A stretch of DNA of 64,000 nt, taken from assembly GCF_964355755.1 (NCBI RefSeq), contig NC_092673.1, positions 6,269,001 to 6,333,000 on the forward strand. The letters run 5' to 3'. The translations under genes and the position numbers were made by a program. Source of the DNA: Antedon mediterranea. Lineage: Eukaryota; Echinodermata; Crinoidea; Comatulida; Antedonidae. Position 1 is the stretch's first letter, and each line of letters begins with the position of its first letter. Shown here piece by piece: positions 48,079 through 57,455 of the stretch. Under the pieces are notes generated by a model. That model ran no database searches. It was not told the DNA's origin and saw nothing but the letters and a program-made list of their open reading frames with translations.

Positions 48079-48176
48079 GTTTATCCAGGTAAGCGGCACT
48101 CATAGACTACCAACACCATTTCTGGTTTGTGTAGTCTATATCGTGCCTGCTTACCTGGATAAACACGACATAAGCC
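48079..48176. repeat. DIRS internal complementary region
   Basis: 48079-48133 is the reverse complement of the left outer end (47849-47905). 48133-48176 is the reverse complement of the right outer end (53250-53293). The two meet at 48133, as expected for the template that joins the ends in the circular DIRS intermediate. Confidence 0.9.
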
Positions 48177-48244
48177 AGTGTAGCACCGGACTAGATATCT
48201 AGTCGGCGGTGGGTGACAAGTAACAAAATTTTACCAGTACCTAC

Positions 48245-49294
48245 CTATAGACGAGGCTTCAGTACTGCTGTCGCCACTGGAGCTAGGTTAGCGGACACAT
48301 CCGAAAGATAGTAAGAGGTGAATGTAGACTGTGTTCGCCACCATGCCGCTTCCATAATGTCAGCTACAGGGACACCCGCGAACAACGCCCACGAAGTGGC
48401 AACCGCGCGCAATTGATGCATGTGTGCCGGCGGCGGTGTGTCCGATGACGTGTAAGCGTTTTGAATTGTAGATACGACCCACCTTGCTATGGTCGATCTA
48501 GCTGCGGCGCGGTGTGGCGGAACAGAGGTGACAAACAGGTGAGACACTCCGTCTCTAATTGTCTTTGTGCGGTGGATATACCACTTGAGGGCCCTCACTG
48601 GGCACCAAAGTTTGTCTCCGTCAACCGCCGAGTAAGATGTGATGGTGGGGACGAACACAGCCGGCGGCGAATATTTCAACGTCTGAGTTTTTGCTAGGAA
48701 ATCTTTCCTAAACACTAGCCTCACGCCGCCTCGCTCGAACCTCACATGCCCTGGTTCTAAGGTAAGAGCGTGCACCTCGCCTCGGCGTCTGCACGATGAC
48801 AATGCGAGCAGGAACGCCGTCTTCAGCGAGAGATTGTAAAGAGAAGCCTTACTCATAGGCTCAAATGGCGGGCGTGTAAGGGCGGCTAGAACGACGTTGA
48901 CATCCCATCGAGGAATCAAGACCTTGACTGGAGGTCGTTGTCTGAACATCCCCCGTATCAGCTGAGTGATAACGGAGGATGACGAAATCGTAGAACCGTC
49001 ATTCAGTGTTGGTGTCACCGCCCCAATGGCGGACCTATAGCCTGAAATGGTGCGGACCTGAAGACCTGACTCAAATAGGTAATGCAGGAAGGCGCATACT
49101 TGACCAAGGGTAACCAACCCTGGCGTTATTTGTTGGCGCCTGCACCATGTAAAGAAATGCTTTAATCGGCTATTGTAGACGGTAAGAGTAGATTCCCGAC
49201 GAGATTTCGCCGCGAGGGCGGCAGGGCCATCTGGAATGCCTGAGTCTCGGAGCTGATCCCTGACAATGGCCATACAGTCAGGCGCAGGGATTGT
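48245..49294 (-). CDS. DIRS tyrosine recombinase
   Basis: Catalyses strand exchange for integration of the circular DIRS intermediate. The last 349 codons of a frame that is open from 51103 encode the enzyme: an N-terminal helical part beginning SRRESTLTVYNSRLKHF, then catalytic Arg in SSCRRRGEVHAL, HQLRAVATSW as the H-x-x-R motif, and the nucleophile in TFTSYYLSDV. All residues of the R-H-R-Y set are visible. A likely start is the ATG at 49273. The frame overlaps the end of the RT frame by about 110-130 nt in another register, so translation may use reinitiation, frameshifting or splicing. The upstream part of the open frame (49295-51103) has no domain and overlaps RT. Confidence 0.9.
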   Translation of the reverse strand, partial: TIPAPDCMAIVRDQLRDSGIPDGPAALAAKSRRESTLTVYNSRLKHFFTWCRRQQITPGLVTLGQVCAFLHYLFESGLQVRTISGYRSAIGAVTPTLNDGSTISSSSVITQLIRGMFRQRPPVKVLIPRWDVNVVLAALTRPPFEPMSKASLYNLSLKTAFLLALSSCRRRGEVHALTLEPGHVRFERGGVRLVFRKDFLAKTQTLKYSPPAVFVPTITSYSAVDGDKLWCPVRALKWYIHRTKTIRDGVSHLFVTSVPPHRAAARSTIARWVVSTIQNAYTSSDTPPPAHMHQLRAVATSWALFAGVPVADIMEAAWWRTQSTFTSYYLSDVSANLAPVATAVLKPRL

Positions 49295-51228
49295 AGGTTC
49301 TGTAGTGAGAACACAGCTCGGCCCTGCGTCAGCAGATCCTCTCGAACTGGAAGACGCAGGGGATGATCGTAGAGCAGGTCGAGAAGCAGTGGATACCATG
49401 CTTGTCGAGCCCAGCCCGGGGCGATCAGAAGGACCCGGCAAGGATGGCGCTGAATGTGCGTCAGAACAGTTGGTATTAGTGAGATCGGTGGAAACGCATA
49501 AGCCCATAGTCCGTCCCACGGTATGGATAGGGCATCCACCGCCCACGCACGTGCATCCCGAAACCTTGTGCAGAAGGTCGGGAGCTGTGTGTTGTCTGAC
49601 GTCGCAAACAGATCTATATGAGGCCGCCCGAAGTGGTCGAATATCAGTGTGGCAATGCTGGGTAGAAGGCGCCATTCCGTGGGACAAAGTGTTTGTCGGG
49701 ACAGAGCGTCCGCCACAATGTTGAGGCTGCCCGCAATGTGGGCAGCCGAGAGTTTGATGTTGTTGCCTATGCACCACATCATCAGTCTCCAGAGGTGGAA
49801 GCATAACGTCGGTGACCTCGTGCCTCCCTGACGATTTATATATGCTACCACTGTTGTGTTGTCGGAATGGATAAGGACGTGACGACCGGCCACGTGAGGT
49901 CGAAGGGCCTTCAAGGTCCTTTCGACTGCCCAGAGTTCTAGGAGGTTGATGTGGGAGCGCGCTTCCTCGACCGTCCAAAGGCCGGAGGCGCGGAGTGCCT
50001 TGGAGCAACCGCCCCAGCCTGTCTCGGATGCGTCTGTCTCTATACGGACGTCCGGCAAAGATTTTTGAATCGGCATTCCCACAGTCAACCTGCCTTCTAC
50101 CAGCCACCATTCGAGATGCGTCTGAATGAATGCATTCGACGGAACCACTTTGTGTAGGGAGTCTATGTGCGGTCGGTAATGAGCCAGCAGATGCAGCTGT
50201 AAAGGTCTCATACGTAGCCGGCAATACGGAACTAAGGCAACGAAGCTGGCCAGACAACCCAGTGCTCTGAGCCATTCGTAAGCCGTCGGAGCACGAGCAG
50301 ATATTAGATTGCGTACTGCACTCATTGCAGACGCGATGCGTTGTTGGGATGGACACGCCAAACCCGTCACGAGATTTATCTGTGCTCCGAGGTATAACGG
50401 GAGCTGTGTCGGCACCAGGCACGACTTCTCCCGATTGACAATGAAACCTGCCTGTTCCGTTACGAGAAGGACATATTGTAGACTGCTCATCAGCCTGTCC
50501 TTGGACTGGGCCACGACCAACCAATCGTCGAGATACATGAATACTCTTATTCCATATTTGTGGAAGAACGACGCCAGCGTTCTGACTATGCGTGTAAACA
50601 CGCGTGGAGCCGTCGATAGGCCGAACGGCAAAGCGACGAATTGGTACAATTGGTCGAGGATTCTGAAACGTAGCCAACGCCGATCTGCCTCTGCGATAGG
50701 AACGTGAAAGTACGCATCTTTCAGGTCTATCGAGGCTGCCCAGTCTCCTCGTCTTAGCCCCAGAAGGATGGATGAGACTGTCTCCATCCGAAACCTTTGG
50801 GGCCGAATAAACCGCTTGTTTAGACTCCTCAGGTTTAAAATAGGTCGCCAGTCGCCGGTCTTCTTTTCTGTGAGGAAGACGGTCGACTCGTGTCCCGAGA
50901 CGGCGCATCGTTCGTCGACTGGTTCTACTGCTCCCTTTTGGAGTAGAGAATTGAGGCCGTCCAGAAGCGCACATCTCTTTAGAGGCTCTGGCGGAATTCT
51001 TGTCGACCGAGCGCCCCCGCTCACCGGGGGGCTCGTAAATTCGATGCTGTAGCCGTTTTTTATGGTGGCGAGAATCCACCTGTCCTCCGACAGGGTCTCC
51101 CACACTCGGGCGAACCGTCTTAGGCGACCCCCCACCTGCCCGTCGATGTTGGGGACGGGCGTACCGATCGCGTCACCGGCGACGCGCGAACGCACCCGGA
51201 CGCCTGCCGCTCTTATGGCTGGCGTCAT
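49162..51228 (-). CDS. DIRS reverse transcriptase-RNase H-methyltransferase-like protein
   Basis: 688 codons. The RT spans about residues 100-280 with DLKDAYFHVPI, LPFGLSTAPRVF and the active site MYLDDWL at 231-237. RNase H follows at about 393-511 with ETDASETGWGG, ELWA, SDNTT and VADALSR supplying the acidic residues. Residues 512-630 (HIDLFAT, then WAYAFPP and APGW) match the region in DIRS elements related to phage-type N6-adenine methyltransferases. Its ATG overlaps the Gag stop as ATGA, which points to coupled termination and reinitiation. No internal stop or frameshift. Confidence 0.95.
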   Translation of the reverse strand: MTPAIRAAGVRVRSRVAGDAIGTPVPNIDGQVGGRLRRFARVWETLSEDRWILATIKNGYSIEFTSPPVSGGARSTRIPPEPLKRCALLDGLNSLLQKGAVEPVDERCAVSGHESTVFLTEKKTGDWRPILNLRSLNKRFIRPQRFRMETVSSILLGLRRGDWAASIDLKDAYFHVPIAEADRRWLRFRILDQLYQFVALPFGLSTAPRVFTRIVRTLASFFHKYGIRVFMYLDDWLVVAQSKDRLMSSLQYVLLVTEQAGFIVNREKSCLVPTQLPLYLGAQINLVTGLACPSQQRIASAMSAVRNLISARAPTAYEWLRALGCLASFVALVPYCRLRMRPLQLHLLAHYRPHIDSLHKVVPSNAFIQTHLEWWLVEGRLTVGMPIQKSLPDVRIETDASETGWGGCSKALRASGLWTVEEARSHINLLELWAVERTLKALRPHVAGRHVLIHSDNTTVVAYINRQGGTRSPTLCFHLWRLMMWCIGNNIKLSAAHIAGSLNIVADALSRQTLCPTEWRLLPSIATLIFDHFGRPHIDLFATSDNTQLPTFCTRFRDARAWAVDALSIPWDGLWAYAFPPISLIPTVLTHIQRHPCRVLLIAPGWARQAWYPLLLDLLYDHPLRLPVREDLLTQGRAVFSLQNLQSLRLTVWPLSGISSETQAFQMALPPSRRNLVGNLLLPSTIAD

Positions 51229-52781
51229 ATCTTCCGGGCCTGCCTCGTGTTGATGTCATGTGGGGTGCGAACGCGGGAAGAAGTAGAAGCCTGCGTATCA
51301 GGACGCGCCGGTGTCGGTACTGGCGGTTGCGTTGGCGGTACTGGAGCCGGAAAAGGGGGAGGCGGTCTGGATGGTCCCGAACGTCCACGGCTAGCCCAAC
51401 GTTTCTGCGGGAATCTCGATCGAGTTTCACGACGTGCCTCCCGCTCACGCGCCCACTTATCTTCCTTCTGGGAGAAACTCCCGAAGAAGAGATCCTTAGC
51501 GCCGAAAGATTCCGATGTAGTGAATCTACGATATTGCGCTGGCGCGATATCTGTCCCCTGGAGGACGTTGACCCGGCGAGCAGCGGCCGACGTAACGGAA
51601 ATAAATGCTTGCTGATCAGCGATAAGACCCGTTATTTGCTGCAGCAAAGCGATGACCTCGTCATCGCGCTCTCTAGGGTGTTCCGGGTCCGCCAGGAACG
51701 ACAAGAGATAACCAGAAATAGACGTCACGCGCACTGTCTCGCGGGCCGCTCTATCAACTGCGAGAAGCGTCTCTTCTGTCTTAGCAGCCTTCGGAGCCAA
51801 GTAGTTGGTCTTGCCAGCCTCTACGCCCTGGTCCTCTCGGACGCGGTCTTTGGCTGCATCAGGCACTCCCGGAGCAATGATGTACTTATCAAATTGCGCT
51901 GACGGCACCGGAAACGCCGACGAGAGAATGTACGGTGCGGCTCTACGTGTCGTTGTTGAGTCGCGCGCAAACATGTCTAAGCGGTCAATTAGTTCTTGGT
52001 CGAGAGGCACCACCGGACAGGTAGTGCTCTTCATAAGAGGCGTACGCACGCCGAATGTAGAAAACCGCTTAGTTGAAGGCGTAGGCTTAGGCTCGCGGAG
52101 CGAGTAGTCGATTCCAAGATAGGCCAGTACCGCCGGAAGAACTCTGTTCACGAGCGCCTGTAATCCCTCCTCACCGGGCCCCCTAAGCGACGCGGCTCTC
52201 TCCTCATCCGAGAGCGTGACCATAGTCCGATCCGACAAATAGTCGTCTTCCATCGAAGCACCCTCAGAAAAGGGCGGTAGTGGTGTCTGAGGAGGGGGCA
52301 CCGGATAATACGGAATCGGAGGACGCTGGGCTGGGGCTACCGTAGGCTCGTCCCTTGGTAAAGCCCTTACCGCCGCCGCAATGGCATGCAGCAACGCCGG
52401 AGACAACTCATTAGGGTCCGGGGCTGCAGAGGCCGCAGCGGGAACAGGCGCGGCGCCGAGAATAACCTCCTTCGCAAGTGGAACGGAAGCCACAGGCTCT
52501 TCCTCGCGTGGCACGACATCGTGCGTAGCTACCACTGGAGCCGCCACAGGCGCGGACTCCTCCGGAACACCGACCTCAACAGTGCGTTCCACGGGCCGCG
52601 GAAGCGACGCAAACTTGGCTGGCGTCCAGCGAACGCAAACGTCACACGGGTTATCCTGATTGCACGTACGGCACTTAAAACATCGCATGTGGCGATCCCA
52701 TTTCACCGTCGTCCGCGGGCCCCTACACTGGACACACTCCTGCTTAGGCATGATGGTGCAAAACACCTGTCTAACAGACAC
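51225..52781 (-). CDS. DIRS Gag-like protein (ORF1)
   Basis: 518 codons, the structural protein of the element, presumed to bind RNA. A cysteine-rich N-terminus carries four CxxC pairs or near pairs (residues 16-49: CVQC, CFKC, CNQDNPC, CDVC), a zinc-binding pattern usual in DIRS ORF1. A long Pro/Ala/Val-rich linker (about 55-175) follows, then a helical region and a basic C-terminal tail (REARRETRSRFPQKR). An internal ATG at residue 11 (52751), directly before the Cys cluster, is an equally likely start. It ends in ATGA overlapping the RT start. Confidence 0.85.
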   Translation of the reverse strand: MSVRQVFCTIMPKQECVQCRGPRTTVKWDRHMRCFKCRTCNQDNPCDVCVRWTPAKFASLPRPVERTVEVGVPEESAPVAAPVVATHDVVPREEEPVASVPLAKEVILGAAPVPAAASAAPDPNELSPALLHAIAAAVRALPRDEPTVAPAQRPPIPYYPVPPPQTPLPPFSEGASMEDDYLSDRTMVTLSDEERAASLRGPGEEGLQALVNRVLPAVLAYLGIDYSLREPKPTPSTKRFSTFGVRTPLMKSTTCPVVPLDQELIDRLDMFARDSTTTRRAAPYILSSAFPVPSAQFDKYIIAPGVPDAAKDRVREDQGVEAGKTNYLAPKAAKTEETLLAVDRAARETVRVTSISGYLLSFLADPEHPRERDDEVIALLQQITGLIADQQAFISVTSAAARRVNVLQGTDIAPAQYRRFTTSESFGAKDLFFGSFSQKEDKWAREREARRETRSRFPQKRWASRGRSGPSRPPPPFPAPVPPTQPPVPTPARPDTQASTSSRVRTPHDINTRQARKI

Positions 52782-53121
52782 ACAATCAACTACCTAACAA
52801 ACAGTCTCTTAACCTAGCGCCTGACTGATTCTGTTGTATTGCGTTGCCTACACTCGGCCGGTGACCCCGGTGAACTCTAAAGCTATTTCTGACTCGCTTG
52901 CTAGGCGAGTCAACGGTTTGCAACGTATCAAATTCTCAAAATAACAATAAGAAACGATATTTCTGCCTTGTTAAAACAACAACGGCAACGTATTCCAACG
53001 TATCAAATAATATAAAGTTAAACTTAGCCTCGGCTAGCTAGACTAATCTAGTCTGAAGAATTCCTTGAAATTCGTCTTCTCTTCGAAAACTTCGTGTCTG
53101 TCAACTACGACGATACGAAAA
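52782..53121 (-). other. DIRS 5' leader
   Basis: Sequence between the right terminal repeat and Gag. It contains the words 'tagctagccgaggctaagtt' (minus strand), which reappear in the decayed copy near 5445-5465, showing that this leader belongs to the element. Confidence 0.7.
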
Positions 53122-53293
53122 GAAATGATGACGGTATTACGTGGGAGTGGTCCCACTAGAGGGCGCTATAGCGGACTGTCCCATTTATCATGGAGGTGAG
53201 CTACCGCTAAAATCTTCTTTTCGTAATTGTTTCGCACTTCGTGGAAAAGGGCTTATGTCGTGTTTATCCAGGTAAGCAGGCACGATATAGACT
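53122..53293. repeat. DIRS right inverted terminal repeat
   Basis: 172 bp, inverse of 47874-48043 and almost identical to it, except for the outer 20 nt (tcgtgcctgc versus gagtgccgc). Its last 44 nt are matched by the internal complementary region. Confidence 0.9.
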
Positions 53294-54069
53294 GGATAAT
53301 TACGAATCACATGTCTAGGAATTACCCCTGGAAAAGTGATATCTATATGATAACTGACGCACCCTAAATGCATGTTCAGATTTCTTTAAACATTTTGAGA
53401 ATTTTTGTGACACGCCGCTTTTGACTGATCACGTTCGTAAATCAACTTGTTGTGTGCGCCGACTATATATAACTATTTTCTACTCCGTTCCTTAAGTCGG
53501 AGCACTGTCTTTTTAATAGCCTACAGTAGCTTCCCGGTCTAGCATTTGTCAATGATTTACAATGGAAATCGAATAAAAGTAGGTGTGTTTATAAAACAAA
53601 TAATACATTTTTTATATTCGTTGAATGGAGAGTATACTTCATTCGATGAATTTAACTTTGGCTTTTTCCAGTTAAAAATAAAATCAAGTCAATTTTTCAA
53701 CTCATGAAATATTCTCACCATCCAACTCATATACATTCATTATTTGCATTATAACGTTTCTTTTGTATTAAACAGTTGCTGACAGAATAAAATATGGTAT
53801 CACCTTTGTTAATGGTTCATTTGTAACATGTATGATGGTACTGAGGATGGTTTCGAGAAAACCGGGTCGCAATGCTACTTCCAACGCATAGCAATTAAAA
53901 GAAATTGCAAAGACACAAGTAATTCAGAAATATAGACGGGAATGAAGATTCCATCAGGAATTTCAAATAATTGAAAAGTATGTAATGACTATAATTAGTC
54001 TGCTCTTAGAAAATATATTTCAAGCAGGTGTACTGTAGCAGCGTTTTTTGTAAGAAGTATTTCTTGTTT

Positions 54070-54122
54070 ATATAAAGTTTGCGGTACACCATATGTATAG
54101 TTACCGCAAACTTTATATCAAC
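54070..54122. repeat. Mini-foldback related to the TIR element at 25961
   Basis: 'tataaagtttgcggtacacc' and its complement are separated by only a few bases, apparently the two ends of the 25961-26438 family with the interior deleted. Confidence 0.65.
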
Positions 54123-54287
54123 ATTTGATTTAGCCATGCAAACCTTCAAACAATGATTTTTTTTTCTTACAAGCTAACTGTATGTTATTACATGACATAC
54201 TGTATAAGCAATGTAAAGAGTAACTATAAGTATAAATAGATTTCTGTAAAATTGAATCACATAAGCACACACAATAAAGCCATGATA

Positions 54288-54362
54288 CTACTAGGCAGGA
54301 TTGAACCCTGTACCTTGACATTTGAAGGCAAACATGTTAACCACCTGTAGCTACTGTACAGC
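54288..54362 (-). mobile_element. tRNA-like SINE head
   Basis: Minus-strand B box GGGTTCAATCC and A-box-like 'gctacaggtggttaac', same family as 42158-42240. Confidence 0.45.
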
Positions 54363-55805
54363 TGACATAGTTCAGGCTACACAGAGAATGTATACTCTAT
54401 CTAATACATTCTTAAAAGTTGAACAGACGGAGAGTAAAATAAAATCAACAAAAAAATCAACAAAACTTTAAAGATGCTATTTCAAGTTCAACACTTGTTT
54501 TAATGCTATTCGTGGCTTATAGTAGTTGATGAATTAGTCAAGTTTTTATGATTTAAAAACAAGTTAAACAGGAAATGTGGATGACCGAGAATGGTTTCCT
54601 TTACTGTGTAATTATATGGTGAAGCCCTACTCTTGACGACTGTAGACAGCCAGCTAAACCACAGAATGAACTCACACAGTTAGAGGCAACTTTTTCTAGC
54701 CTACACTAGCAAGCACATCAACATAGTTTTGTATTTTTTCAAATACTTTATGAACAAAATAAGAATACTGTATCTTATATAGGGTTAATTACCAAATCTT
54801 ATAGTATAAAGCCAATTGTACAGTACATAAACACTAACTTCAAACTATGCACAACTTTCCATCATAAAGCTATACATACAGTACCTGCACATACTGTACA
54901 ACTAGATAGGCAAAAATAGATAGTACGTACTACTATACTGTACAGGTATTTTTGCCTATACTCAGGGTGGGAGTAGCCTGGAAACTTTATTAGTGTTTCA
55001 GTATGGTACAGTATTACTTATTTACAGGGCATTCTGGTCTACAGTAATTAATCTGTGAATGTACAGTACCTGTTGCATAGCTTATATTTCTTTGTATGCT
55101 TCTGGGACGCTTATGGTTGTATAGATATTTTTATTTCCAAATTGAACTTTTTGTACTTAAATTAAACAATGCTAGATACTGTAAACGGACATTAATAGAT
55201 TTCTAAAATTGATAGAAAATACTGTAGATTTGAAATACTGTAAACTAAAGTACAATACATCCTGATGTGCTCAATATGAATCATAAAATACACACTATTA
55301 AGTATCATTTCAGATGAGATACTTAGTAGAGTATAATACTCTCTGTAGTAATAATGTATGCTACAATAATTTTATCAATATTCTCCTAATAAACTCAAAA
55401 GAATTAGGTAATTAAGCCTATAATTTAAACAGCAATCAAAACAATATTGACTCCAATTATCCTTACAACTGTCACTGAATATCCCAGACAGCAAACAGAT
55501 CATTTCATTTAATATCATACTCTATAGAAATATTATAATAACCATTGTCAACCGTAAAATTACTGTACAGTGTATTAGACAATTGAAGCAATTTACGCAC
55601 TAACAATGCTGTATCTCATGGACATAGCGATTCTTCATAGATTTTGTAAAATAGTATACAGTACTGTAGTATACAGAGGTATGGAATATGACCATAACAG
55701 GTTTGTAGCTGAATGGGATGTGGGGGAAAATAAAACGCAGAATTCATGGCCGAGTAGAAAAAATTGTACATCACTCAAAATATCCTAACATTAGTTATAG
55801 TATCA

Positions 55806-56098
55806 CACCACTAAACCATGAGTGGTGTTGGTACTGTACAGTACCAACACCACTAAACCATGAGTGGTGTTGGTACTGTACAGTACCAACACCACTCAGT
55901 ACCAACACCACTCAGTACCAACACCACTAAACCATGAGTGGTGTTGGTACTGTACAGTACCAACACCACTAAACCATGAGTGGTGTTGGTACTGTACAGT
56001 ACCAACACCACTAAACCATGAGTGGTGTTGGTACTGTACAGTACCAACACCACTCAGTACCAACACCACTAAACCATGAGTGGTGTTGGTACTGTACC
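55806..56098. repeat. Palindromic satellite, 42-bp unit
   Basis: Each unit is a perfect 34-bp palindrome centred on TGTACA (arms AGTGGTGTTGGTACTG) joined by the 8-bp spacer AAACCATG. Five full palindromes are visible, with shortened 16-bp variants (CAGTACCAACACCACT) inserted at two places. The centre TACTGTACAGTA is a TACWGTA ladder. Sequence after 56098 continues as a DIRS-end-like repeat. Open frames through it are meaningless. Confidence 0.9.
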
Positions 56099-56180
56099 AT
56101 AGTCTTCTATGCTTTTACCTGGATAAACCATAAATGCGTTTTGTCTTCCAAGGAGTACAAAAAAAGACATTGGTATCGTC
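56099..56180 (+). mobile_element. DIRS-end-like dispersed repeat
   Basis: 'tagtcttctatgc', 'ttttacctggataaacc' and 'tcgtccaca' follow the DIRS left-end order directly after the satellite whose arms (gtggtgttggta) resemble the DIRS tip. Confidence 0.45.
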
Positions 56181-56479
56181 CACAAGCTACTGTATGTCCT
56201 TGGGCAAACTTGCCTCTAGTCGGTTTGAGGTGACTCACTGTGGTACTGTAGCATTGTGAACAGAGACAAGAGAGCTTTGCTGAACATCTCACAAACAAAG
56301 TAAAATGTAACAAGTTGTACAGTAGTATCCCAACATACTGTATATTTTATCATTATTTTTTGTTCAAATCGAAGAAATATGCAATAGGTTCTGGTTGAGC
56401 ATAAAAACTTGATTTATTCATTCAGACGTTATCATATCACATTATCGGATACCTATAGGTGGGTGTTTTTTATTCAAGT

Positions 56480-56555
56480 TGTATTGCTCTTCTCCAAGAG
56501 AAATAGGCCAAATTTCGGTTTATCCAGGTAAGCTGGCACGAAATAATGTAGACTG
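56480..56555 (-). mobile_element. DIRS-end-like dispersed repeat
   Basis: Reads on + as 'cggtttatccaggtaagct' then 'ggcacgaaataatgtagact', the complement of the DIRS outer end. Carries a consensus splice donor on +. Confidence 0.5.
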
Positions 56556-57069
56556 ACAATTCTTTCATAGTTTCCACAGGTTTCCACGCTACTGTACAAA
56601 AAATGCGCTTAGGGTAAAGTAGGCCAGAAAAATAGTGACGCATTAAGACTAAATGTTTGACTAAAACCGGTCACCTTGGTCTTAAATCATGAAGCTTTTT
56701 ACAATAATTCATTGTTGATCACATATTTTAACACTCAATAACCTAACAGCTGGTACATCATGACATACAGTGTACATATTACATTGGCTTCGAATAGCTT
56801 ACCGCGAAAGTGAAACATAATCTCTGTTTTTTTACAGCATTATTAAGAGTAGTTTGTAGAGAGTAACTGATTAAGGAAGCTAAGCATGTACTGTCAATGT
56901 ACATTTTTAAGATTTGTGTTTTTCATGCAAGTATCTGTAGAAGTTTGAGTTCATCTCTCTCCTCCGTTTAATGTTAACAGCTAGCTCATTACTAACTCAA
57001 ATTTTAAACAGTGCATAGACAATTGAGTTCAATTTCATGTTTTTTTTTCTTTATCTTCTTCAAACTGTA
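56556..57069. other. AT-rich DNA without recognised gene
   Basis: Nothing assigned. Confidence 0.4.
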
Positions 57070-57455
57070 CAGTGTGTATATTTTCACTACATTGTACAAT
57101 TAATTGTTAACTTGTTGATTTGTAAATACACTTAAACTTTGTTGTTGAAGATACTGTTAAATATTAATTTAGTGGCGGGAACTTGTTTGTGTGTCTAGAT
57201 CAATTAATTTTTTTATACAGTCATAAATGATGCTTGCCTGGAGTATTTTTAGTGTGTAAATATTTTAACTACATGATTTGGTAACTTGTTGATTTGGTTT
57301 TTCATAGGTAAATATACTTGAACTTTGTTGTTGAACATACTGTTAAATATTACTTCAGTGTTGGGAATTTTTTTTGTGTCTAGATCAATTTATTTTTTTT
57401 ATACAGTTAGCCCTTTGGTCACAAATGATTCTTGCCTGGAGTACAGTATTTTTAT
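57070..57455. repeat. Tandem duplication, unit about 190 bp
   Basis: Two diverged copies share 'aacttgttgattt', 'aaactttgttgttgaa', 'atactgttaaatatta', 'tgtctagatcaatt' and 'cttgcctggagta'. The second copy has TACAGTA (57442-57448) where the first has TA (57244-57245). Confidence 0.8.

Larger units (their letters stand above)
47849..53293 (-). mobile_element. DIRS-type tyrosine-recombinase retrotransposon
   Basis: A structurally complete DIRS element of about 5.4 kb, read on the minus strand as leader, Gag, RT-RNase H-methyltransferase-like and tyrosine recombinase. DIRS elements copy through RNA to a circle and integrate with a tyrosine recombinase instead of an integrase, so they lack ordinary LTRs. 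It has inverted terminal repeats (47874-48043 and 53122-53293) and an internal complementary region (48079-48176) whose two halves match the two outer ends. All three frames are open. GC content is far above the surroundings, and ITR inner parts are nearly identical, both consistent with a recent insertion. Confidence 0.95.
53294..55805. other. AT-rich DNA, dense in TACWGTA
   Basis: No gene. Between 54.7 and 55.7 kb about 14 TACTGTA or TACAGTA heptamers can be counted, some as adjoining ladders. Confidence 0.5.

Noticed and set aside
47849-48133. Foldback MITE next to the DIRS
   Set aside because: The inverted match between 47849-47905 and 48079-48133 is the DIRS left end and its internal complementary region, not a separate element.
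48461-52817. Many plus-strand frames of 60-214 codons
   Set aside because: They are antisense shadows of the GC-rich DIRS coding frames.
55806-56098. Regular repeats with spacers, resembling a CRISPR array
   Set aside because: Spacers are identical and repeats are perfect palindromes with truncated variants; the window is an animal genome. It is a satellite.
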